Source of the DNA: Candidatus Sumerlaeota bacterium
GTDB lineage: Bacteria; Sumerlaeota; Sumerlaeia; Sumerlaeales; Sumerlaeaceae
Assembly: GCA_026398535.1 (NCBI GenBank)
Contig: JAPLSQ010000055.1
Span: forward strand, 1 to 64,000
Direction of reading: 5' to 3'
Length of the DNA stretch: 64,000 bases
Under the pieces are notes generated by a model. It worked only from the letters and a program-made list of their open reading frames with translations. It made no database searches and was not told the origin of the DNA. This document shows positions 23,281 to 30,027 of this stretch, piece after piece (position 1 is the first letter of the stretch; every line of letters starts with the position of its first letter). Position numbers and translations under genes: made by a program.

Positions 23281-24933
23281 TCAGGATTGCGCATCAGCTT
23301 CGAGCAGGACGTTTTCCAATTCATAATATCCCGCCGGGTTTGTGATCCAGCCCTTGACCCGGCGGTTGATGCCCATGGTAATGCGCGAGTGATAGGTGAA
23401 TATCCACGGGGCGTCGTCGACGATCAGCGCCTGCAGTTTGCGGAAAAGCTCCGCGCGCGCGGCTTCATCGGTCGTGCTGAGCGCCTCATCGAGCATTTTG
23501 TCCACCGCTGCGTTGACGTAAAACGCCGTGTTGCTGTTGCTTGTTGAGCGGAACAGTGGATCGATGTAACCGAACGCGTTTTCGCCCCCGACCCATCCGC
23601 CGATGAACATGTCGAACACGCCTTTGGCGCGCGGATACCATTTACCGTCATTGGTGATGTAGGCGTCGAACTTGTCCCAATAGACCGCGCTGTCGAACTG
23701 CATGACGCGCACATTGATGCCCGCCTCGCGCAATTGCTCCAGGATGGTCTCGGCAAGCAGGCGGTCCGAGGCGCTGTCGGCGGCCCAGAGCGTCACTTCC
23801 ACTCCCCCACCGTAACCCGCCTGCCGCAAAATGTCACGCGCCTTGCCGGGATTGTAGTCGTAGGTCCGCATCTGGTTGTTGAAGGAAGGCAGCGCGGGCG
23901 GGACAGGGCCGAATGACGGGTCCGCGTTGCCCCGGAAGGCGTACTTCACGATGTAATCGCGGTTGATGGCGTAATTGGCGGCGCGGCGCACGCGCGCGTC
24001 GTCGAAAGGCGGTTTTTGATTGTTCAGCCCGATGTAGCGGATCGCCAGCATCGGCACGGTGTCCACGATGATGCGCCCCGACTGGCGCGCGACATCGGTG
24101 TGCCCCCAGAAAATATCAACCATGTCCAGGTCGCCGCGTTCGAGCATGATCAGGCGCGTCGTGGCCTCGCGCACGGGCCGGTACATGACCTCCTCCAGCT
24201 TGATTTGTCCCTGCCAGTACGACGGATTGCGGCGCAACAGCACATGGCGGTCGGGCAGCCACTCAACAAAGATGAACGGGCCCGTGCCGGCAGGCCGGCG
24301 AGCGTAATTCTTGCCGCCCGCCGCGCGCACAGCCGAAGGGCAGACGATGCATCCGAAAGGGCTGGCAAGCTCCTCCGGCCACATCGAAAACGGCGTGTTC
24401 ATGCGGAAACGCACCGTGTGCGCATCGACGACCTCGGTCGCCTCGAGAAATTTGATCCGGGTGATGCGCGTTGAGGCGGTTTGCGGATTCTTGATCCGGT
24501 CAAAATGAAACTTTACGGCGCCGGCGTCGAACGCCGTGCCATCGTGGAACTTCACGCCTTTGCGCAGATGAAAAATCCAGGTGCGCCCATTGTCGGGCGT
24601 CTCCCAGCTTTCCGCCAGGCGCGGGCGCAGATTGAGCTTTGTATTATACCAAGTGAGGTTTTCCTGGATATTGGCCATGATCGCGCCGTCGAGCGCCATG
24701 ACTTGGTAGGCGGGATCGAGAGTTTTGATCTCATCCGTGATGCCAATCACAAGCCGGCGCATAAGATCCTGTTGCGAACGTTGCCGGGCGCACGAGGCGG
24801 CGTAGGTCGTTGCCGCGCCAAGCCCCAGCAGGCGCAACCCCCGCCATCCGAAGGCTCCAAGCGCCAGCGATCCCGCGCGCCGCAGGAAATCGCGCCGCGC
24901 CGCGCCGTCAAGGCTCTGAGAGGAATCAATCAT
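23281..24933 (-). CDS. Peptide/oligosaccharide ABC transporter substrate-binding protein (family 5)
   Basis: A 550-residue SBP_bac_5-type protein. The N-terminus has a twin-arginine motif (ARRDFLRRA, residues 12-20), a hydrophobic segment and a possible lipobox ending at Cys48 (AASC), so it may be exported folded and lipidated. Family landmarks are KTLDPAYQVMALDGAIMANIQENLTWYN, PRLAESWETPDNGRTWIFHLRKGVKFHDGTAFDAGAVKF and VRRAANYAINRDYIV. Such proteins bind di- and oligopeptides, nickel or oligosaccharides for an Opp/Dpp-type importer. No permease or ATPase gene is next to it, so it is an orphan here. Confidence 0.88.
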   Translation of the reverse strand: MIDSSQSLDGAARRDFLRRAGSLALGAFGWRGLRLLGLGAATTYAASCARQRSQQDLMRRLVIGITDEIKTLDPAYQVMALDGAIMANIQENLTWYNTKLNLRPRLAESWETPDNGRTWIFHLRKGVKFHDGTAFDAGAVKFHFDRIKNPQTASTRITRIKFLEATEVVDAHTVRFRMNTPFSMWPEELASPFGCIVCPSAVRAAGGKNYARRPAGTGPFIFVEWLPDRHVLLRRNPSYWQGQIKLEEVMYRPVREATTRLIMLERGDLDMVDIFWGHTDVARQSGRIIVDTVPMLAIRYIGLNNQKPPFDDARVRRAANYAINRDYIVKYAFRGNADPSFGPVPPALPSFNNQMRTYDYNPGKARDILRQAGYGGGVEVTLWAADSASDRLLAETILEQLREAGINVRVMQFDSAVYWDKFDAYITNDGKWYPRAKGVFDMFIGGWVGGENAFGYIDPLFRSTSNSNTAFYVNAAVDKMLDEALSTTDEAARAELFRKLQALIVDDAPWIFTYHSRITMGINRRVKGWITNPAGYYELENVLLEADAQS

Positions 24934-25027
24934 CGCAAGATTGCCCGATTAATGACCGGCGCGCGCCAACACGCAAAGAAAAGTTCTTGGACATCTGGCG
25001 GCGACGGCCATTAATGAATCTGTCACG

Positions 25028-25678
25028 ATGGAAAACATCCAAAAAAACACGTCTCCCGTTCAGCGCCGCAAGCCGGCTCCGACGACTTTCATTTTTGTGC
25101 GCCACGGCCAGACTGTCTGGAACTTGCAGGGCCGCTGGCAGGGGTGGCTGGACAGCCCCTTGACCGGCGAGGGGGCCGCTCAGGCGCGCGAAGCAGCCAA
25201 AGAATTGCGCCACACGAAAATCGACATGGCTTTCTGCTCCGACACCGCGCGCGCCATTGAGACGGCGCGCATCATCCTGCGGGGCCATGGCCTGACAGCC
25301 GCCGAACCGGTCAAGGCGCTGCGTGAACGTTTTTACGGCGGCTGGGAGGGGCTGAACGCCCTGGAAATCGTCGAACTGTTCCCCGGCACACATTTTGATG
25401 TCTCGCGCGATTCGCGCGATACCCACCGCCCGCCCGGCGGTGAGGCCATGTTCGAGGTGCGCCATCGCGTTGTCGAATTCCTGCGCGAATTGGTCGGCAA
25501 GCGACCGGGCAAGACCATTCTGCTCGTCACGCATTCGGGCGTCGTGCGTGTGGCCGACAGCATCAGTTCGGAAAAACCCTTCAGGGACATCTGGCATCGC
25601 ACCCCCCCCAACGCCTGCATCTTCACGATCCGAGGGCACGCCGACGGCCATTTTGAGATTGTGAAAGGTTTCGATTGA
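25028..25678 (+). CDS. Histidine phosphatase superfamily protein (phosphoglycerate mutase-like)
   Basis: A 216-residue protein with the catalytic RHG motif at residues 25-27 (FIFVRHGQTVWNLQGRWQGWLDSPLTGEG), CSDTARAIETARIIL and the second catalytic His in LLVTHSGVVR. The acidic residue follows in RERFYGGWEGL. Family members include cofactor-dependent phosphoglycerate mutases, cobalamin-pathway CobC and broad-specificity phosphatases; length and the FYGGWEGL loop favour a phosphatase. The following membrane-protein gene is closely linked. Confidence 0.88.
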   Translation: MENIQKNTSPVQRRKPAPTTFIFVRHGQTVWNLQGRWQGWLDSPLTGEGAAQAREAAKELRHTKIDMAFCSDTARAIETARIILRGHGLTAAEPVKALRERFYGGWEGLNALEIVELFPGTHFDVSRDSRDTHRPPGGEAMFEVRHRVVEFLRELVGKRPGKTILLVTHSGVVRVADSISSEKPFRDIWHRTPPNACIFTIRGHADGHFEIVKGFD

Positions 25679-25713
25679 AATATGCGATCCGGATTCGCTG
25701 TCATGATCGGCTG

Positions 25714-26175
25714 ATGGGACGAAACAATAAATATTTCGTGCTTGTGATGAGCTGGCTTGTGCCGGGTTTTGGTTTTGCGTGGCATGGCCTGTGGTGGCGC
25801 GCGCTGTTCTTTTTTGTTGTTCTCGAAGCCGCATTCCTCGCGGGCGCATTCCTGCAGGGCTCCGTCCTCGTGCCTGAATTCGCTTACACGAACAAGGATT
25901 TCAACCTTGTGACGATCCTGACTTTTTTCACCCAGATGTTCAATGGTCTGTTGGGCATCGTCAGCGTCGCGCCCGATCTTCTGGCACGCGCGGGCATCCA
26001 CGTCCGAATCCTCCCCTACAACGAAACAAACCAGTGGTTTGACCTCGGATCATTCTACCTGCTGGTGTCTGGCGGCATGAATTATTTTGTCATGATGAGC
26101 ACCTGCGACCATTTTTACGGGCGCAAGGCGGGAATGAAGCCCGAGTATGCGGCCCACGGAGCCCAAAAACAATGA
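25714..26175 (+). CDS. Small integral membrane protein of unknown function
   Basis: A ~153-residue protein with three probable membrane helices (YFVLVMSWLVPGFGFAWHG, ALFFFVVLEAAFLAGAFL, WFDLGSFYLLVSGGMNYFVMM) and a DHFYGRKAGMKPE end. The first helix with PGFGFAWHGLWWRA resembles DUF6677/TM2-like hypothetical membrane proteins, but I cannot confirm a family. The frame is open to a TTG at 25675 that overlaps the phosphatase stop; I prefer the ATG at 25714 because the extra 13 residues are not membrane-protein-like. It is coupled by ATGA to the next gene. Confidence 0.55.
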   Translation: MGRNNKYFVLVMSWLVPGFGFAWHGLWWRALFFFVVLEAAFLAGAFLQGSVLVPEFAYTNKDFNLVTILTFFTQMFNGLLGIVSVAPDLLARAGIHVRILPYNETNQWFDLGSFYLLVSGGMNYFVMMSTCDHFYGRKAGMKPEYAAHGAQKQ

Positions 26176-26369
26176 GCCACCTCGTGGGCGCGGCCTACCT
26201 TTTTTCGCTTTTTCTGCTCACTTTTGTTGTCGCAAGCGTTTACAGTGCCAGCCAGGAGGTATATACTTCCTTCTGGCAGATTTGGCGTCAGACGTTCCGA
26301 AGGGCGTTAAAACTGCTGGCAGTTCTGGCGGTTCTGGCCATAACTGTATATTTTCTTTGTAAAATATAG
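26172..26369 (+). CDS. Two-helix small membrane protein (65 aa)
   Basis: The ATG overlaps the preceding stop (ATGA), which argues for translational coupling. The product has two hydrophobic segments (GAAYLFSLFLLTFVVASVY and LLAVLAVLAITVYFLC) separated by SASQEVYTSFWQIWRQTFRRALK, a basic amphipathic linker. It probably works with the membrane protein encoded just upstream. No family recognised. Confidence 0.5.
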   Translation: MSHLVGAAYLFSLFLLTFVVASVYSASQEVYTSFWQIWRQTFRRALKLLAVLAVLAITVYFLCKI

Positions 26370-26377
26370 TTTTTGTG

Positions 26378-26407
26378 TTGACACAGTGTCCGGCATGACT
26401 CTATGCA
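26378..26407 (+). promoter_or_regulatory. Predicted promoter of the prepilin at 26477, with a palindrome over the -35
   Basis: TTGACA (26378-26383) and TATGCA (26402-26407) are 18 bases apart. The perfect palindrome GACACAGTGTC (26380-26390) overlaps the -35 box and could be an operator. Sequence-based prediction. Confidence 0.4.
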
Positions 26408-26420
26408 TCATGCGGATAAT

Positions 26421-26434
26421 GGGGACTTGTCCCC
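26421..26434 (+). other. Hairpin in the 5' leader of the third prepilin
   Basis: GGGGAC-TT-GTCCCC, flanked by ATAAT and ATTAT that could extend the stem, is followed by ATCTTTTTC. It lies between the predicted promoter and the ribosome site AAAGGAGG and may act as an attenuator or stabiliser. Confidence 0.4.
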
Positions 26435-26476
26435 GAAAATTATCTTTTTCCCTATATTGAAAGGAGGGACAAATTA

Positions 26477-27145
26477 ATGAAAAAAGGGTTCACGCTGATC
26501 GAACTTCTGATCGTCGTTGCGATCATTGCCATTCTGGCTGCCATAGCGGTGCCGAACTTCCTCGAGGCGCAGGTGCGCTCCAAAGTGTCTCGTGCGCGTA
26601 CCGATATGCGCTCCGTGTCAATAGGTCTGGAGTCGTATTACGTCGACAACAATCAGTACCCTGCATCTGCACGCACGGGCAGGTTGATTTCGAGTATTGG
26701 GAATGTGAATTCCTATATTCTGCCGTTGAACACGCAGCTTGCGGCTATTCCGTCGTTCGCTGCCCAAAACACGGCCACGACCGGCAACAAAATGGGCACG
26801 CTGACCACACCGGTCTCGTACATGTCCAGCTACGCCCCGGATCCGTTCATGGATACCAAGGCCGCGACGTTCGCGTATTTCGCGGACCTCTCGGGCGGAT
26901 ACATCATGTGGAGCCCCGGGCCTGACGCCGACCAGGCGAGCTACACGCAATTGGGCGCGCCCACAGGCACACCCAAGGTGGAAGACACCAGCCTGAAGGT
27001 CTACACTAACAGTGTCGCGCAGCCCGGTACCACGTTGCTCTCGGGATATAACCAAGGCTATACTCCCGCTTCAAGCGGAGGCTACACCTATGACCCGACA
27101 AATGGCACGGTCTCGGCCGGCGACGTTTGGCGCGTCAAACAGTAA
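26477..27145 (+). CDS. Type IV prepilin-like protein, third paralogue
   Basis: A 222-residue prepilin with the shortest leader (MKKG) before FTLIELLIVVAIIAIL. AAAGGAGGGACAAATTA gives a near-consensus ribosome site at good distance, and the gene has its own predicted promoter and terminator, so of the four paralogues this is the one best equipped for strong expression and may be the major pilin. The post-helix segment NFLEAQVRSKVSRARTDMRSVS and the end YDPTNGTVSAGDVWRVKQ are the family signatures. The centre is rich in Thr, Ser and Asn, as expected for a surface-exposed pilin. Confidence 0.92.
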   Translation: MKKGFTLIELLIVVAIIAILAAIAVPNFLEAQVRSKVSRARTDMRSVSIGLESYYVDNNQYPASARTGRLISSIGNVNSYILPLNTQLAAIPSFAAQNTATTGNKMGTLTTPVSYMSSYAPDPFMDTKAATFAYFADLSGGYIMWSPGPDADQASYTQLGAPTGTPKVEDTSLKVYTNSVAQPGTTLLSGYNQGYTPASSGGYTYDPTNGTVSAGDVWRVKQ

Positions 27146-27186
27146 TTGATCAAAGCACCAGAGAATCGCTTTAAATTGAAAAAACA

Positions 27187-27220
27187 GGGGAGCGGCATTG
27201 TGTCCGCCCCCCTTTTCTTT
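27187..27220 (+). terminator. Rho-independent terminator after the third prepilin
   Basis: GGGGAGCGG pairs with CCGCCCCC around the loop CATTGTGT (stem 27187-27212 with one mismatch position) and is followed by TTTTCTTTTG. It ends 75 bases after the prepilin stop. Confidence 0.7.
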
Positions 27221-27507
27221 TGTGCGCCGACATGATGCATGACCGGAGAGGTGAGACTCCTCCACAGGCTGTGGCAACAGGAACTGTAAGCCCGCGCATC
27301 GGGGCAACCCGCCGTCTGTTCACAGTAACGTTGATGTTGCTCACAAAGACACGCCAAGTCAAACGGAAAACTCGATGCACGCTTTTGCGGGAGGGCCGAA
27401 GCTTTATTTAGTCACGCACTGGTCGAAGGGGAGTGAACTGTTGCAGATGATGAGGAAGAGCGCAGGACCGCCGGGTTCGCTGTCCATGGGCGTTTCATCA
27501 GGCGGGA
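27221..27507. other. Gene-free stretch between terminator and thioredoxin-like gene
   Basis: No supported gene. It includes GATGCATGACCGGAG, also found next to a hairpin at 58986-59000, and ACAAAGACACGCCAAG, a loose element E match. The remainder shows nothing I can interpret. Confidence 0.5.
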
Positions 27508-28281
27508 TCACCACGAGGGATAAGCATAATAATACAATGATTGGTGCGGATACGCGCGCTGGCCAAGCGCCTGATGCTGCTGACGCTCCTGCTTTCGCGA
27601 CGGGGTGCGCCATGCGGGGCTGTAGGATGACTGGTAGGGCGACTGTTTGGGAGGCTCGTATTGCTGCGCCCGTGAGGATGAATCGCCGCCGCCAGATGGC
27701 GCTTGCTGGGTGTTTTGCGCAAGGTCGGATCCCTGCGCGCCGGCGCGCGAACGTTTCTGGCTTCCGGCGCGCGCGGCTTTTGGATCGGCTGAGCCCACTT
27801 GGGCGTCTGCAACGGCGCTGCCGTATGTCTGGGCAGGGCGCTCGGACGCCGATGATGCGTCGGCCAGCACAAGCGAATCCACGGTGCGCCCGAGTTCGAC
27901 CAATTCGCTGACGCCCAAGGCGCCAACCTCGCGGTAGCATGTCCGCGAAAATCCCGAACTGGGCGAGAGCAGGATGATTGTCGGGGTTGCGGAGACATTG
28001 AACCGCTGCATGAGCTGCGGATTGTCATAGCACTCCAGCCGCACCTTCACGGCGTTCTGCAGGACGGCGCGTGCCTGGCTTGCCGCCAAAGTCCCCGTCA
28101 TGCGCTCGCATTCATGGCAACCCTCCTGCGCGAACATCACAAGCAACGGTCTGCCGTTGTGCCGGGCCGCGCTTGACGCGGAATTCCAATCGTCAAACCA
28201 GCCCTCTATGACGCTCGCGGGCGAAAGGCACGGCATGCACACGGCAAAAAAAGCCAGAAAATAACAGCGCAAAAAACTCAT
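27508..28281 (-). CDS. Secreted thioredoxin-like protein with low-complexity tail
   Basis: The protein starts with a signal peptide (MSFLRCYFLAFFAVCMPCLSPAS) and a thioredoxin-fold domain (about residues 25-135): RPLLVMFAQEGCHECERMTG carries a CHEC motif in place of CGPC, and NVSATPTIILLSP has the cis-proline. It is like the thioredoxin_7/DsbD-gamma group that handles disulfides outside the cytoplasm. The C-terminal ~120 residues are Ser/Gln/Pro/Tyr-rich (QYEPPKQSPYQSSYSPAW) and probably disordered. Start choice is uncertain: upstream in-frame ATGs to 28308 exist. Its promoter would lie in the divergent gap to the PilO-like gene. Confidence 0.7.
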   Translation of the reverse strand: MSFLRCYFLAFFAVCMPCLSPASVIEGWFDDWNSASSAARHNGRPLLVMFAQEGCHECERMTGTLAASQARAVLQNAVKVRLECYDNPQLMQRFNVSATPTIILLSPSSGFSRTCYREVGALGVSELVELGRTVDSLVLADASSASERPAQTYGSAVADAQVGSADPKAARAGSQKRSRAGAQGSDLAQNTQQAPSGGGDSSSRAQQYEPPKQSPYQSSYSPAWRTPSRKQERQQHQALGQRAYPHQSLYYYAYPSW

Positions 28282-28467
28282 GTGTTCATCCATCTCCATG
28301 ATCATCATCTGAAAACACTTTTACCATGCGCGAATCAATAATCTTTCCACAAGGTAAGAAAAAAGTGAGTTCATGCGAAAACTCTTGTGTGGAGCGCCCG
28401 CGCATGGTTGATATTGTTGCGCGTGATTGAAGATGTTTAAACTATCTGAAAGTGTGTCACACCGTCC

Positions 28468-29958
28468 ATGACTCTTGGCAAAAGAGAGCAGATCGTCTTC
28501 ATATCCATAGCGGCGCTTGTTGCCATTCTTGTGTTGCACCTGCTCGTGTTTAAGCCGCGCGCGGATGAATACACGGATACCAACAGGAAGTTCCAGGAGG
28601 GCGATGAGCTTCTGAAAAACGCCGAGGTGCCGCCCAACGAGAAATTCATTCCGGACTTCAAGGCCCAAACAGAGAAGTACGACAAGGAGCTCTCGGGCGT
28701 TCTGGCCACGCTGAACATCGATCTTCCGCCCGCCTACGCCAACGACAATCCGGCCTCGTCCGCCAAGGCGCTCGAGGAAACGACGGGACTGCTCAGACAG
28801 CTTGTTGACGCCGGGGCGGCCATCAAACAGCCTTCCCTGACATTTCTTAATGACAAGCGCAACAATCCCAACGACCCCTATGCGCGCCAGGAAGGATGGA
28901 ACCTTCCGCGCCAGCTTCCCTCCGGCGTTTCAGCGGCCAAGGCATGGGAGACCGCGGAAAAATTGTACCATATCATGGGTATCATGGAGCGAATCTCCGA
29001 TCCCTACCAAAAACTTGCCCAGCGCGTGCAGTACAACACTGTGTTGCGCGACATCGGCATCAACCCCCCCGAGGTCTGCGACTGGGGATTCATCTACGGC
29101 AACCAGTATATCTTTTTCAATGACACCGAGCTTGCGGGCAAACTTGCCGGAGGGCAACAGGCAAGCTATGGCGGACAGTCGAACATGGGCTTGCAGTCCT
29201 TGCAGACGTCCATCATGACGGGCAATCCCGCGCCGGTAAACGGCGTTTTCAAGAATCCCTTCAGCACAAGCCGCTTCGGCGTGATGGTGCCCATCCTCAA
29301 GCGCCTGTGGATGACCGAGTTGTTATGGTCGGCGAAGCCCGCCAACCCTCCGCTCAACACCGCCGAGCAGTTGCGCAAGGCGCTGGAAGTTTCCATGCCC
29401 AAGGACCTGAGCGTTCTTTCGGTCAACCGCCAACTGGCCGCGCTGTTGGATATCATCAAGCAGGCGCAGAAAAACAATGTCGCCGAAATCTCGCAGGTGA
29501 ACCTGATGCGCCCGGCTGACATCGCCAAGGGCATCGCGCGCGGACCGGGCGAGCTGCCCAAGCCCGAGGAAACCAGCGGCACGGACACGGCGGCGGCGGA
29601 CGGCTCGGCGCCTCCAGCGGCGGCAGGCCCGATGATGATGCCCGGCATGATGATGCCCGGCATGATGGGACCCGGCGGACCCGGCATGGGAGGCTTCGGC
29701 CCGATGGGCATGATGGGAATGCAGGCCATGCAGGCTCAGGCCGCCGGACCGCCGCCCGAGGAAAAAATCGGAACGGCCGCCGGGCTCGAAATCTTCTTCC
29801 GCGCCACCAACCCCAACATGGTGTCGTTCCTGTTCGATCTCAGCCACAAACCGCGCACCTACGCCATCGACGATCTCGAAATCCAGGCAAGACCAGACGG
29901 CGTCAACTGGACCTCGACAACTATCCAGCTCATCACGCGCCTGGAAGCCTTGAAATAA
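28468..29958 (+). CDS. PilO/Amuc_1100-like pilus-associated protein
   Basis: A 496-residue inner-membrane protein: short cytoplasmic start, one membrane helix (IVFISIAALVAILVLHLLVF), a long helical region, a Pro/Met/Gly-rich linker (MMMPGMMMPGMMGPGGPG, near residues 389-420) and a compact C-terminal domain (LEIFFRATNPNMVSFLFDLSHKPRTYAIDDLEI) like the ferredoxin-like fold of PilO. The same plan is found in Amuc_1100-type proteins of PVC bacteria, part of type IV pilus machinery. Other pil genes are not adjacent, but four prepilins occur in the window. Family assignment rests on architecture, not on a strong motif. Confidence 0.6.
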   Translation: MTLGKREQIVFISIAALVAILVLHLLVFKPRADEYTDTNRKFQEGDELLKNAEVPPNEKFIPDFKAQTEKYDKELSGVLATLNIDLPPAYANDNPASSAKALEETTGLLRQLVDAGAAIKQPSLTFLNDKRNNPNDPYARQEGWNLPRQLPSGVSAAKAWETAEKLYHIMGIMERISDPYQKLAQRVQYNTVLRDIGINPPEVCDWGFIYGNQYIFFNDTELAGKLAGGQQASYGGQSNMGLQSLQTSIMTGNPAPVNGVFKNPFSTSRFGVMVPILKRLWMTELLWSAKPANPPLNTAEQLRKALEVSMPKDLSVLSVNRQLAALLDIIKQAQKNNVAEISQVNLMRPADIAKGIARGPGELPKPEETSGTDTAAADGSAPPAAAGPMMMPGMMMPGMMGPGGPGMGGFGPMGMMGMQAMQAQAAGPPPEEKIGTAAGLEIFFRATNPNMVSFLFDLSHKPRTYAIDDLEIQARPDGVNWTSTTIQLITRLEALK

Positions 29959-30027
29959 GCGCGGATCGCCGCGCGCCTGCGCATGAAAATTCCTTTTTTC
30001 TCTCTCGCAAAGGACGAAACGGGGACG

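Noticed and set aside
26391-26410. Sigma-54 promoter (GG...GC) before the third prepilin
   Set aside because: The GG and GC are 11 bases apart instead of 10 and the rest of the consensus fits poorly; the sigma-70-like boxes fit better.
27230-27330. A possible riboswitch or tRNA in the gap after the third prepilin
   Set aside because: No cloverleaf and no known aptamer core could be drawn; only scattered short stems.
27375-27911. A 178-codon plus-strand open frame opposite the thioredoxin-like gene
   Set aside because: Its composition is that of an antisense shadow, and the minus-strand frame carries a signal peptide and a thioredoxin motif.
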